Below are positions 7,405 through 16,054 of a stretch of DNA of 64,000 nucleotides, one piece after another. A program made the translations under genes and the position numbers. The stretch's first letter is position 1; the number at the start of each line of letters is the position of its first letter. The DNA comes from Dryocola clanedunensis subsp. sulfonylureivorans (GTDB lineage Bacteria; Pseudomonadota; Gammaproteobacteria; Enterobacterales; Enterobacteriaceae). The DNA lies in assembly GCF_016756775.1 (NCBI RefSeq), contig NZ_JAERMU010000003.1, positions 1 through 64,000 on the forward strand, in the 5' to 3' direction. Under the pieces are notes generated by a model. That model searched no databases, was not told the DNA's origin, and was given only the letters and a program-made list of their open reading frames with translations.

Positions 7405-8925
7405 ATGGGATTTATTGAGAAGACACTCGGTGTTGTATCGCCAGGGTGGGCAGCCGCACGGGCTAAAAACAGACTGAAGCTGCAGGCCTATGACGCGGCA
7501 GCGCCGTCCCGCACCCACAAGGGCAAGCGTGAGTCCCGCTCGGCGGATACGGCGGTTTTTGCCGCCGGCACATCGCTGCGGGAGCAGGCCCGGTGGCTGG
7601 ATGAAAATCACGATCTGGTTATTGGCCTGTTCGATAAGCTCGAAGACCGGGTTATTGGCGCGCACGGCATTCACGTTGAGCCGCAGCCGCTCGATATTCA
7701 TGGCAATCTCCATTCAGATTTTGCCGGGAAACTCACCGCGTTATGGGCCGAATGGTCCGTGCGCCCGGAGGTTACCGGCATGTTTACCCGGCCCGAGGCA
7801 GAGCGGCTTCTGCTGCGTTCTGCGCTGCGCGACGGTGAAGTTTTTACTCAGCTGGTGAGGGGCAACGTGCCGGGCCTGCAGCATGCGACTTCCGTACCGT
7901 TTTCTCTGGAGATGCTCGAGGCTGACTTTGTGCCTTTCAGCCTTAACAGTACGGCGGGCCAGCAGGTCCGGCAGGGCATCATCGTTAATGCCTGGGGGCG
8001 TCCGACCGGCTACAAGGTTTATAAAAACCATCCGGCCAGTTTTGCCGGGTTTAATGCCGACCTCAAAACCGTGTCTGCCGACAGCATGCTGCACCTCGCC
8101 AGCCGCAAGCGGCTTCACCAGCTGCGCGGCATCAGTCTGATCCACGGTGTTATTACACGCCTGAGCGATATCAAAGACTACGAGGAGTCCGAGCGCGTCG
8201 CGGCGCGCATTGCTGCGGCGCTCGGCTTCTATATCAAGCGGGGGGACGCGCAGTCGCTGGGCGATGAGGGCGAGTATTCCGAGCCGGGTGGCCAGCGTCA
8301 CTACGACATCGCGCCGGGGATGATTTACGACGATCTCAAACCCGGCGAAGACCTGGGCATGGTCGAATCCAACCGCCCTAACGTTCACATGTATGAATTC
8401 CGCAACGGGCAGATGCGCGCCGTGGCTGCCGGGACGCGTGGCAGCTATTCCAGCATTGCCCGCGACTATAACGGCACCTACAGCTCACAGCGGCAGGAGC
8501 TGGTGGAGAGTTTCGAAGGTTACAACGTTCTGCAGCAGTGGTTCGTGGGCCAGCACAGCCGTCCGGTCTACCGGGCCTGGCTGGCGATGGCGTTGCTCAG
8601 CGGTATCGACATCCCGCCGGACGTGGACCGAAACTCTCTTTACAACGCGCTTTACCTCGGCCCGGTTATGCCGTGGATCGACCCCGTTAAGGAGGCGACA
8701 GCATGGAAAGCTATCGTTCGGGGCGGGGCGGGCACCGAGGCGGAGTGGACGCGCGCCCGTGGCAAATCGCCGCAGGAGGTCAAGCGACAGCGCATCCGTG
8801 AAACCGAATTCAATAAAGAGCATGGCCTGGTGTTCGACTCTGACGCCGCCAACGACAAAGGAGCATCAGCTGATGCAAAAACAGAAGAGCCTGACGATCC
8901 CACTCCGCCGCGGGACGATGATTAA
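7405..8925 (+). CDS. Portal protein (lambda gpB family)
   Basis: 506 residues forming the ring through which DNA enters the capsid. It follows the gpW-like gene and overlaps the protease-capsid gene by 53 bases, the normal order for this head type. Family-typical stretches include ARWLDENHDLVIGLFDKLEDRV near residue 55 (in pieces) and ARIAAALGFYIKRG near 275. The C-terminus is acidic and disordered (PDDPTPPRDDD). The start ATG follows an AAGG-type site. Confidence 0.93.
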   Translation: MGFIEKTLGVVSPGWAAARAKNRLKLQAYDAAAPSRTHKGKRESRSADTAVFAAGTSLREQARWLDENHDLVIGLFDKLEDRVIGAHGIHVEPQPLDIHGNLHSDFAGKLTALWAEWSVRPEVTGMFTRPEAERLLLRSALRDGEVFTQLVRGNVPGLQHATSVPFSLEMLEADFVPFSLNSTAGQQVRQGIIVNAWGRPTGYKVYKNHPASFAGFNADLKTVSADSMLHLASRKRLHQLRGISLIHGVITRLSDIKDYEESERVAARIAAALGFYIKRGDAQSLGDEGEYSEPGGQRHYDIAPGMIYDDLKPGEDLGMVESNRPNVHMYEFRNGQMRAVAAGTRGSYSSIARDYNGTYSSQRQELVESFEGYNVLQQWFVGQHSRPVYRAWLAMALLSGIDIPPDVDRNSLYNALYLGPVMPWIDPVKEATAWKAIVRGGAGTEAEWTRARGKSPQEVKRQRIRETEFNKEHGLVFDSDAANDKGASADAKTEEPDDPTPPRDDD

Positions 8926-10972
8926 TCCCCGCGCAAGCCTGGCGGGAGTCGATGCGGCTACCGGCCAGAGCTGGTATGAAATCCGCGCGCTGGCCGCCGG
9001 ACGAGTAGAAATTTTTCTTTACGACGTGATCGGCGGCTGGGGTATTACCGCGCAGCAGTTTGTCGCCGACTGTAAGGATGCCGGTGTATTTGAAGCCAGC
9101 GCAGTCGATTTGCATATCCACAGCCCGGGCGGCGACGTGATGCAGGGCTTTGCCATCTATAACACCCTGGCACGCCTGAAAGCGAAGCTGGATATCTGGG
9201 TGGATGGCGTGGCGGCAAGCATGGCCTCGATGATTGTCTGCCTGCCGGGTGCCACGGTACATATGCCGGAAAATGCCTGGCTGATGATCCATAAGCCGTG
9301 GGGTGGCATTGCCGGCGATTCCGATGATATGCGCGATTATGCCGACTGGCTGGACCGGAATGAGGCGCTGATGCTCGGCGCTTACATGAATAAAACCGGG
9401 ATCGGCCAGGAGGAGCTGGAAGCGATGCTTAAAGCGGAGACCTGGATGAACGGCGCGGAAGCGTTAGAGAAGGGCTTTGCCGATGTTATTGAACCGGAAC
9501 TGCAGGCAGCAGCCTGCGTGAATGAAAACAAACTGAAGGATTATCAGAACATGCCACAACAGATTAAAAACCTTTTCACGCCGCGCGCGGAAGCTCCGGT
9601 TAATCAGCCTGCTGCACCGCAGGCACCGGCAGCCCCGGCGGTACAAAGCCAGCCAGAACCTCAACCGCTGATGGGCAACATCGATATTTCTGCGCTGGCG
9701 ACACAGCTGCAGCAGCAGATGCAGGCGGCAAACACCGAACGTGTAACTGCCGTATCCGCGGTATTTGATGCGTTTCCTGCGTTCGCCAGCCTTAAATCTG
9801 AATGTGTGGGGGATATGACATGCACCGCTGAGCAGGCACGTAATAAGCTGCTGACCGCGCTGGCATCCGGCACCACGCCGAGTGCCGGGCCGGGCGCCAT
9901 TCATATTCATGCGGGCAACGGCAATCTGGTCGGTGATTCCATCCGTGCTGCCATCATGAACCGCGCCGGCTATGCCGAAGCCGAGAAGGATAATGCCTAC
10001 AGCGGCTACACCCTGCGTGAAATGGCGCGAGCTTCGCTTGTCGACCGCGGCATCGGTATCGCTGGCCATTCGGCTCCTATGCAGATGGTCGGTCTGGCGT
10101 TTACCCACAGCAGCAGCGATTTCGGCAATATTCTGATGGATGTGGCCCACAAGGCGGCCCTGCAGGGCTGGGACGAGGCCGGAGAGACCTTCGACCAGTG
10201 GACGCGTAAAGGCACGCTGACGGATTTCAAAACCGCGCACCGTGTCGGACTGGAAGCCTTCCCGTCGTTGCGTCAGGTTCGCGCCGGGGCGGAGTATAAG
10301 TATGTAAAACTGAAAGACCGCGGCGAGCCGATTGCACTGGCTACCTACGGTGAGCTTTTCAGCATCGACCGTCAGGCCATTATCAATGACGATCTGACGA
10401 TGTTAACCCGTATCCCGCAGGCGATGGGGCTGGCAGCGCGCTCAACCGTCGGCGATCTGGTCTGGGCCGTGTTGACCAGCAACCCGAAAATGAGCGACGG
10501 TAAGCCATTGTTCCATGCCGATCACGGTAACCTGGTGGCAGCCGATCTGAGCATTGAAGGCCTGGATGCCGGACGCAAAGCGATGCTGATGCAGAAATCC
10601 GGCGATCGCCGCCTGAATATCCGACCGGCCTTTGCACTGACGCCGGTTGCGATTGAATCCCGCATGAACCAGCTGATTAAGTCTGCCAGCGTGCCGGGTG
10701 CCGATGCTAACAGCGGCATTGTTAACCCGATTCAGAATTTTGCGACGGTCCTGTCTGAGGCCCGACTGGACGACAGCAGCCCGACCGATTACTACCTGGC
10801 CGCTGCGCAGGGACGCGACACCATCGAGGTGGCCTATCTTGACGGCATCGACACGCCGTACCTTGAGCAGCAGCAGGGCTTCACCGTCGACGGGGCGGCA
10901 TTCAAAGTGCGCATCGATGCCGGCGTGGCACCGCTTGACCACCGTGGGCTGGTCAAAGTCACTAACAAATAA
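8873..10972 (+). CDS. ClpP-type prohead protease fused to major capsid protein
   Basis: 699 residues in a single frame. The N-terminal part (about 15-215) is an S14/ClpP-like protease with HSPGGDVMQG, a GVAASMAS serine motif and MIHKPWG histidine motif. A Pro/Ala/Gln-rich linker (about 235-270) follows, then a Mu gpT-like capsid domain to the end. The protease presumably releases the capsid domain during prohead maturation, with the linker region acting as scaffold. The start at ATG 8873 has AAAGGAG nine bases upstream; the frame is open further left but only antisense to codon sense of the portal. Such fusions are known in some lambdoid phages. Confidence 0.9.
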   Translation: MQKQKSLTIPLRRGTMINPRASLAGVDAATGQSWYEIRALAAGRVEIFLYDVIGGWGITAQQFVADCKDAGVFEASAVDLHIHSPGGDVMQGFAIYNTLARLKAKLDIWVDGVAASMASMIVCLPGATVHMPENAWLMIHKPWGGIAGDSDDMRDYADWLDRNEALMLGAYMNKTGIGQEELEAMLKAETWMNGAEALEKGFADVIEPELQAAACVNENKLKDYQNMPQQIKNLFTPRAEAPVNQPAAPQAPAAPAVQSQPEPQPLMGNIDISALATQLQQQMQAANTERVTAVSAVFDAFPAFASLKSECVGDMTCTAEQARNKLLTALASGTTPSAGPGAIHIHAGNGNLVGDSIRAAIMNRAGYAEAEKDNAYSGYTLREMARASLVDRGIGIAGHSAPMQMVGLAFTHSSSDFGNILMDVAHKAALQGWDEAGETFDQWTRKGTLTDFKTAHRVGLEAFPSLRQVRAGAEYKYVKLKDRGEPIALATYGELFSIDRQAIINDDLTMLTRIPQAMGLAARSTVGDLVWAVLTSNPKMSDGKPLFHADHGNLVAADLSIEGLDAGRKAMLMQKSGDRRLNIRPAFALTPVAIESRMNQLIKSASVPGADANSGIVNPIQNFATVLSEARLDDSSPTDYYLAAAQGRDTIEVAYLDGIDTPYLEQQQGFTVDGAAFKVRIDAGVAPLDHRGLVKVTNK

Positions 10973-10974
10973 TC

Positions 10975-10996
10975 ACCGCCGCCCGGCGGTTTTTTT
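10975..10996 (+). terminator. Intrinsic terminator after capsid gene
   Basis: ACCGCCG/CGGCGGT stem with seven T. Confidence 0.8.
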
Positions 10997-11004
10997 CTAT
11001 CTGG

Positions 11005-11027
11005 AGGCAGCAAAGGCTGCCTTTTTT
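11005..11027 (+). terminator. Second tandem terminator
   Basis: GGCAGC/GCTGCC stem with six T, just upstream of the ribosome site of the next gene; it forms a tandem pair with the terminator at 10975. Confidence 0.7.
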
Positions 11028-11040
11028 GCGGAGAGTAACA

Positions 11041-11376
11041 ATGGCTACAAATTACTATCAGGACGGCAACACGATGGACTGGACCAACGGCACCGGGGCA
11101 GACATCCTCTCAGGCCAGGCCGTTGCGGTGGGTAATATCACAGGCGTTGCCCACGATGATATTCCTGCAGGCGAGGCTGGCGTCCTGCATATGACGGGCG
11201 TTTTTGTTCTTCCCAAGGTCGCCGATGAAACATGGCAGCGCGGTGCAAAACTGTATCTTGATGATGCGGGGCTGGTCACTGCCGTGGCTGCGGATGCAGA
11301 AGCCGTTGTCGTGGGAACTGCGTGGATCACCAATAACCCAGGCGAAACGGAAACCCGTGTACGCCTCGGATTCTGA
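11041..11376 (+). CDS. DUF2190-type capsid cement/decoration protein
   Basis: 111 residues. The N-terminal ATNYYQDGNTMDWTNGT and the Gly/Ala/Val-rich beta repeats (ILSGQAVAVGNITGVAHDDI, VADETWQRGAKLYLDDAGLVT in pieces) fit DUF2190, small proteins encoded after capsid genes and thought to stabilise the head. The start at ATG 11041 has GGAG at the proper distance. It follows the double terminator, so its mRNA depends on antitermination or readthrough. Confidence 0.8.
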   Translation: MATNYYQDGNTMDWTNGTGADILSGQAVAVGNITGVAHDDIPAGEAGVLHMTGVFVLPKVADETWQRGAKLYLDDAGLVTAVAADAEAVVVGTAWITNNPGETETRVRLGF

Positions 11377-11732
11377 TGAACCGTTTTCGCGCGCGACTCA
11401 GTAAAGCAGATGCCCGGATTAACCGGGCTTTTGCAGAGGAGGTTCCCGCGCTGTTATTCATCGGTACCGAAAGCCGCCCGGTGGTCATTATTTTTGAAGC
11501 CCCTGACGCGCCTGTATTCGTGCAGGGAGGCGGAGAAATCCAGGACCATTCTCCGGCATTCAGCGCAATGACTGCCGATCTGAACGGACTTGAGAAACAG
11601 TGCACCGTGCAGATTAACGGGAAAATGTACCGGGTGACTCACATCGGTACTGATGAAGAAGGGCGTACAAGGGTAACCCTTGGGTATGGGGAGGCCGGGA
11701 GAGTTTCCCCGGTCATTGACAGCTGGAGCTAG
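11376..11732 (+). CDS. Head-tail connector protein
   Basis: 118 residues with a C-terminal beta domain (VQINGKMYRVTHIGTDEEGRTRVTLGYG in pieces) similar in type to lambda gpFII/'head-tail attachment' proteins. The start overlaps the stop of the decoration gene by one base. Placement between decoration protein and the gpZ-like gene supports a role in completing the head so the tail can dock. The assignment is by size, order and fold impression. Confidence 0.65.
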   Translation: MNRFRARLSKADARINRAFAEEVPALLFIGTESRPVVIIFEAPDAPVFVQGGGEIQDHSPAFSAMTADLNGLEKQCTVQINGKMYRVTHIGTDEEGRTRVTLGYGEAGRVSPVIDSWS

Positions 11733-11736
11733 AGCC

Positions 11737-12393
11737 ATGGCAAGAGGATCCCGCCTGCGGCGTGATTTACCTGTTGATATCGATCTCGATGCAATCTGGA
11801 GAATTGCTGACAGTATAGATGCTACACAGAAACAATTTCGCGCGGCTTATTCCAGGGCGTTACAGCGTACTGCGACAACATTACGCAAGCGGGCCATGTC
11901 CGATCTCAAAGCTGGGATAGCACCCCGTAATGCCAGCCTGGTGCGCAGGCGCTTGCTGTCTTTTCGGGTGCAGAGAGGCGCACAGCTTGATGAGTTTCGA
12001 CTCTGGTTCGGCCTTAATGCCATCAAAGTAAAAGACCTGAAAGGGAAAGTCCTGGGTCGGGTGCGACCTCATCATAGCAAGAGGGACAGTAAAAGCGGGC
12101 GCTATACGGCAGCCCGACGCAAGGCGAAGGAGGCAGGGTTTGATCCTAAAGGCAGCCTGCTGGCAACAGAAATGTACGCCAACAGTGAGGTTGCCCGTTC
12201 GCGCCGTGATGGCCGACGTACTGTCCTTATCCGCGATCCTGATACCCGGCGAACCCATGAAGCCGAAGTCGATATTTACGAGCCGATGCTGAATTACATT
12301 GAGGACAATGCGTTTGCGGACGCACTCGAGATTTTTACGCATCATTTTGAAACTGATATACGTGGCCGGGTGAAGGCCAGAATCTCTGTATAG
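11737..12393 (+). CDS. Minor tail/neck protein (gpZ-like)
   Basis: 218 residues, very basic and Arg-rich (for example RRRLLSFRVQRGAQ, RRKAKEAGFDPKG), ending in a region with two acidic stretches. The size, charge and position match phage minor tail protein Z-type neck proteins. The start is set at ATG 11737, after a GGAG at about 11725; the frame is open upstream. It would act at the head-tail interface or tail terminus. Confidence 0.65.
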   Translation: MARGSRLRRDLPVDIDLDAIWRIADSIDATQKQFRAAYSRALQRTATTLRKRAMSDLKAGIAPRNASLVRRRLLSFRVQRGAQLDEFRLWFGLNAIKVKDLKGKVLGRVRPHHSKRDSKSGRYTAARRKAKEAGFDPKGSLLATEMYANSEVARSRRDGRRTVLIRDPDTRRTHEAEVDIYEPMLNYIEDNAFADALEIFTHHFETDIRGRVKARISV

Positions 12394-12400
12394 GTGAACG

Positions 12401-12961
12401 ATGGCGCAACCACTCAGTCTGGCCGAATACCATGATGCGGTTATCTCATCAGTTAAAGCACATTTACCCTGGGTGCTCTCCGCGGATACATATCCGGAAG
12501 AAAATATTCCGCGATATTCTGGTCTGGTCACGCCGGCGGTCTATTTTACGCTGAACAACTGGAGCAGCCAGGAGGGGAACGAAGGGCAGCTGAATATTGA
12601 ACTGGAGTGTGATTTCTTCGTGGTCGTTGACACCGCCTCAACGCAGAACATCAGCAAACCCGATATTTACCTGCGTGCCGCCGCCGCCGATCTGACGCAG
12701 TGGGTTAATGGCCAGCAGTTCGGACTCACGCAGCTTGAGCCTGCCGTGTTTACGACCTCTGAGAAGGATGATTTCGATCCTCGTATGGATGACTACCTCG
12801 TCTGGCGAGTGAGTTTCACCCAGGCCGCTGCGTTTGGAACCGATCCGTTTGCCACTACGGCAGGGCCATTAAAAGCGGTGTGGCTGGGTGAAGCCCCGGA
12901 TACTGGTCGCAGGCATATTGATGATTACACGCTGATCTATGAGGTGACGCCTGATGAGTGA
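12401..12961 (+). CDS. Tail completion/terminator candidate
   Basis: 186 residues, alpha/beta, no signal peptide. Located between the gpZ-like neck protein and the baseplate spike, the usual slot for a tail terminator or Mu gp37-like protein. I do not recognise a diagnostic motif. The stop overlaps the next gene's start by eight bases, pointing to coupled translation. Confidence 0.55.
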   Translation: MAQPLSLAEYHDAVISSVKAHLPWVLSADTYPEENIPRYSGLVTPAVYFTLNNWSSQEGNEGQLNIELECDFFVVVDTASTQNISKPDIYLRAAAADLTQWVNGQQFGLTQLEPAVFTTSEKDDFDPRMDDYLVWRVSFTQAAAFGTDPFATTAGPLKAVWLGEAPDTGRRHIDDYTLIYEVTPDE

Positions 12962-13571
12962 CGCAGTAGGTGATTTGCAACGAAGGCTGGCGAATCTGGT
13001 CAGGCGGGGAGTTATCCATTCGGTACAGGCGGGAGGAATACCCAAATGTCGGGTTGACCTCGGCGATATCGTTACGGGCTGGTTACCGTTGTGCCAGGGG
13101 TATTCTGGTAAAAACCGCGCCGATTCAAATCCCTTTGCGCCTGGTGATGCGGTCACCGTGCTTTCGGAAGCGGGTGAACTGAATAACGGTCGCGTTTTCC
13201 CCGGCTGGAATACCGGGGCGCTGCCCGTGCCGGAGGGAAGTGAAAGCGAACACGTTACTCGCTACGGCGACGGCACCGAAGTGCGTTATGACCGTGAGGG
13301 GCACAACCTGACCATCAGGCTGGTGGAGGGCGGCACCTACACAATTATCGGTAAAGGTACGCTGGATGGACCCGTGGAAATTACGGACACGCTGACGGTG
13401 CAAGGTATTACGCAGATCAACGCCAACCTTATCGTTAGCGCGAGCATTTCTGCCTCGGGTGAAATTTCAGATGGCAAAGGGAAAATCAGCGCGATACGTA
13501 CCACCTATAACGGTCATAACCACCGGGGCGACAGTGGTGGAAATACACAACAACCCAATCAACAAATGTAA
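12954..13571 (+). CDS. Baseplate assembly protein V (tail spike)
   Basis: 205 residues, the P2 gpV/Mu gp45 type membrane-piercing spike. An N-terminal OB-like domain (residues about 20-95, with GYSGKNRADSNPFAPGD) is followed by beta-helical repeats, and the C-terminal tip carries NGHNHRG, the HxH motif that binds iron in P2 gpV. The Asn/Gln-rich tail precedes a terminator that overlaps the stop codon. Confidence 0.9.
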   Translation: MSDAVGDLQRRLANLVRRGVIHSVQAGGIPKCRVDLGDIVTGWLPLCQGYSGKNRADSNPFAPGDAVTVLSEAGELNNGRVFPGWNTGALPVPEGSESEHVTRYGDGTEVRYDREGHNLTIRLVEGGTYTIIGKGTLDGPVEITDTLTVQGITQINANLIVSASISASGEISDGKGKISAIRTTYNGHNHRGDSGGNTQQPNQQM

Positions 13572-13592
13572 CCTGCTTCGGCAGGTTTTTTT
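13570..13592 (+). terminator. Intrinsic terminator after spike gene
   Basis: AACCTGC TTCG GCAGGTT stem with a UUCG tetraloop and a T run; the stem begins in the stop codon. Confidence 0.88.
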
Positions 13593-13609
13593 ACGCCTGG
13601 AGAATATGA

Positions 13610-15073
13610 ATGGCTGATTTACATGGTGTGGAAACGATAGAGCTGACCTCCGGATCGGTCGCGGTGACCACAATCCAGACCGCAGTGATTGGTCTGGTAG
13701 GCACTGCGCCGGATGCCTCGACAGGGGCCGCGGCATTCGTCACCGTCGGCACGCCGATCCTCGATAATACCCTGACGTTTACGGCAAAGCTGGTGGGGCG
13801 TGCAGGCAACACTCTGCAGGTCGTTGCCGTTGCAGGAGTTCCCGATGAAGAATTGCCGGAAGAGGTTCCAACGTCAGCAGTACAGAACGAACAATTACTG
13901 ACGATCACCCTCGGCTGCGATGAAGCCGGCACGCTCATCGCAACCGCTGATGATGTGGCTGATGCGGTGGGGAGTCTGGCCGGTAGCGCCGTAGTGGTAT
14001 CAGGCGGTGGTGCGGGGCTGGTGGGCCCATTCAATGAAAAACTGAGCAGCGGAGAGGACGAGCCTTTTCCCCTGAATACCCCTGTTGCCGTCGTTGGCAG
14101 CACGCTCTGGTCAAAACTGGGGGCGGCCGGAACGCTTCAACAGGCGCTGGGAGAAATTAATAACCAGAGAAATGCGTTGTCGATTGTTGTGCGCGTGGCA
14201 GAGGAGCAGGATGAAGAAGCCCAGCGCGCAGCGATACTGGCGGGCATCAATGTACTGTCCAGAAGTAAGACGGTAACGACCTATCAGCCACGGATCCTCA
14301 TTGCGACAGGCTTCAGTGAGGATGATGCGGTGGGGAAAGCGCTGGAGACACAGGCCGGGAAATTACGGGCAGTGGCCTATGTGGACTGTGCATCCGGGGC
14401 CACAATGCAGGAAGTGGTGCAACGCCGGCAGATGTACGGCGCCCGGACTGAAATTCTTCGCCCGCGCGTTCAGGTAAGCAACAGTGACGGCCAGATAATC
14501 TACCGTCCCTATTCTGCTGCGGCAGCCGGTCTGCGCGCGCGTATCGATTACGAAAAAGGGTGGTGGTGGAGTAAATCGAACCAGGACATCTACAACATTC
14601 TTGGTGTCGAACAAATCGACGAGTTCATTCTCGGTGATGAAAACTGCGATGCTAACCTTCTGAACATGCAGAACATTTCCACCATTATTCGCCGTTCCGG
14701 TTTTAAGCACTGGGGTAACCGCCTGTGCTCAATCGATCCTCAGTTTCGTTTTGAATCGGTCCGCCGTACCGCCGACGTCATCGAAGACAGCATTCAGGAA
14801 ACCATCCTCGAGTATGTCGACCGTCCTCTCGACCGGACCAACGCCGATGACATTATCAACACCATCAATGCTTACATGCGGCAATTACACGGGCTGGGAG
14901 CTATTTTTGGCGGCAAGGCGTGGCTGGATGAAGAACTTAACACGGCTGAATCTCTGGCATCCGGCGTGCTGTATATCAACTATGACTTCGGTCCTAAATC
15001 ACCGACCGAACGGATCACCCTGCGTGTCCGTGTGAACAATCAGTATGCATTAGAGGAGCTTAACGCAGCATGA
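13610..15073 (+). CDS. Contractile tail sheath protein
   Basis: 487 residues. The N-terminal segment with GVETIELTSGSVAVTTIQTAVIGLVGTAP and the C-terminal part (YVDRPLDRTNADDI, RQLHGLGAIFGGKAWLD, TERITLRVRVNNQYALEEL, each quoted in part) are typical of P2 FI-type sheath proteins, which contract to drive the tube through the envelope. The stop overlaps the tube gene by four bases. Together with the tube gene this shows the phage is a myovirus. Confidence 0.95.
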   Translation: MADLHGVETIELTSGSVAVTTIQTAVIGLVGTAPDASTGAAAFVTVGTPILDNTLTFTAKLVGRAGNTLQVVAVAGVPDEELPEEVPTSAVQNEQLLTITLGCDEAGTLIATADDVADAVGSLAGSAVVVSGGGAGLVGPFNEKLSSGEDEPFPLNTPVAVVGSTLWSKLGAAGTLQQALGEINNQRNALSIVVRVAEEQDEEAQRAAILAGINVLSRSKTVTTYQPRILIATGFSEDDAVGKALETQAGKLRAVAYVDCASGATMQEVVQRRQMYGARTEILRPRVQVSNSDGQIIYRPYSAAAAGLRARIDYEKGWWWSKSNQDIYNILGVEQIDEFILGDENCDANLLNMQNISTIIRRSGFKHWGNRLCSIDPQFRFESVRRTADVIEDSIQETILEYVDRPLDRTNADDIINTINAYMRQLHGLGAIFGGKAWLDEELNTAESLASGVLYINYDFGPKSPTERITLRVRVNNQYALEELNAA

Positions 15074-15576
15074 GTGAGAAAACGAAACTCAGAGTCTGGA
15101 CGTTCTTCCGGAACGGGATCCGTATTCAGGGGGCGCATGAATACACGCCGCCGGTGCTGACCATCACCAAAACCGATTTACGTACCGGCGCGCAGGATGC
15201 GCCAACCCCGGTGGACGATGGCATGGAGGCGCTCACCTGCCAGATCAAGTTCTACGGTATTGATACGGATATGCTGGCGAGCTTTGGCTTTGTCAGCGGA
15301 AACCGGCCACGCTTCACGGCCTACCAGGGATTCACGGGAAACACGACTGAAGCCAGTTCCTCTGAAGAAATTGAGGGCTTTGTTCAGACCGTTACCCCGG
15401 ACGCGCGCGGCAACAGCGCCCTGTCAGAAAATGCCGTTACGGTAGATATTGCGGTGAGCTATTACCGCCAGATGGTTAACGGTCTGGAAACCATTGCTAT
15501 CGATACCGAGCGTTTTTCACGGCGCGTGAACGGCGTCGATGTCCTTTCCGGTCTGGCGGCAAAAGTCCGTCTTTAG
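15070..15576 (+). CDS. Tail tube protein
   Basis: 168 residues, P2 FII-like. Tube subunits stack inside the sheath to form the DNA channel. Features: N-terminal TFFRNGIRIQGAHEYTPPVLT, central DDGMEALTCQIKFYGID and C-terminal YYRQMVNGLETIAIDTE, matching the family pattern. It is translationally coupled to the sheath gene and followed by a terminator. Confidence 0.92.
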   Translation: MSEKTKLRVWTFFRNGIRIQGAHEYTPPVLTITKTDLRTGAQDAPTPVDDGMEALTCQIKFYGIDTDMLASFGFVSGNRPRFTAYQGFTGNTTEASSSEEIEGFVQTVTPDARGNSALSENAVTVDIAVSYYRQMVNGLETIAIDTERFSRRVNGVDVLSGLAAKVRL

Positions 15577-15590
15577 TCCACCTTTGATCC

Positions 15591-15614
15591 AACGGCCTGC
15601 GGGCCGTTTTTTTT
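15591..15614 (+). terminator. Intrinsic terminator after tube gene
   Basis: AACGGCC/GGCCGTT stem with eight T. Confidence 0.88.
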
Positions 15615-15626
15615 ATGGAGATATCT

Positions 15627-15917
15627 ATGAACTTCCCGGCTGAAACCCGAGTCATCAAACTGTACAGCCCCGTTTCGCTTGAGAGCGGAAACCTGCTTGA
15701 ACAGGTCACCATGCGCGAGCCTCTGGTACGCGATCGTATCGTTCATTCAAAAGATCGCGGTAATGAAGAAGAGAAGGAAGCGCGCATGATTGCTTTGCTC
15801 TGCAACCTGTCCGAACAGGAGATCTGGCTCCTGACGGCGGCAGACTATGCGCAGCTCACGGACGCCTTTAACGTTTTTATGTTACCGCCAGAGAAACGAC
15901 CGAAGACGACCTCCTGA
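15627..15917 (+). CDS. Tail assembly chaperone (P2 gpE-like)
   Basis: 96 residues, acidic/helical, between tube and tape measure, where tail assembly chaperones lie. The start is ATG 15627 with TGGAG six bases upstream; that site overlaps an in-frame ATG at 15615, which is therefore less likely. In related phages this frame also gives a longer protein by -1 slippage; here the -1 frame is open from 15872 to 16051 and its distal part is listed separately. Confidence 0.82.
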   Translation: MNFPAETRVIKLYSPVSLESGNLLEQVTMREPLVRDRIVHSKDRGNEEEKEARMIALLCNLSEQEIWLLTAADYAQLTDAFNVFMLPPEKRPKTTS

Positions 15918-15922
15918 GAGCG

Positions 15923-16054
15923 ATGAGACTGCTCGGCCGGCGGGTACATTTCTCGATGGCTGATTATCTGGCTATGCCGCTGAATTCCTTTATTTCTTTA
16001 ATCAATCAGGAAAGGGAGGACGCCGAACGTGGGCGCAACAAGTCAAAACCTTAA
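15923..16054 (+). CDS. Distal part of tail chaperone, -1 frame (E'-like)
   Basis: A 43-codon frame, -1 relative to the chaperone, open from 15872 through the chaperone stop to TAA 16052. Product MRLLGRRVHFSMADYLAMP and onward, ending EREDAERGRNKSKP. Its order and frame match the E+E' frameshift products of P2-like phages, which coat the tape measure. No canonical X XXY YYZ heptamer is seen; the nearest slippery candidate is TTT ATG near 15876. Independent start at ATG 15923 is the alternative. Confidence 0.6.
   Translation: MRLLGRRVHFSMADYLAMPLNSFISLINQEREDAERGRNKSKP

Noticed and set aside
9464-10240. Long minus-strand frame (258 codons) opposite the capsid gene
   Set aside because: A shadow of codon bias in a strongly supported gene; no start site and no recognisable motif. 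Similar frames at 6213-6830, 7741-8388 and 34277-35746 were rejected for the same reason.
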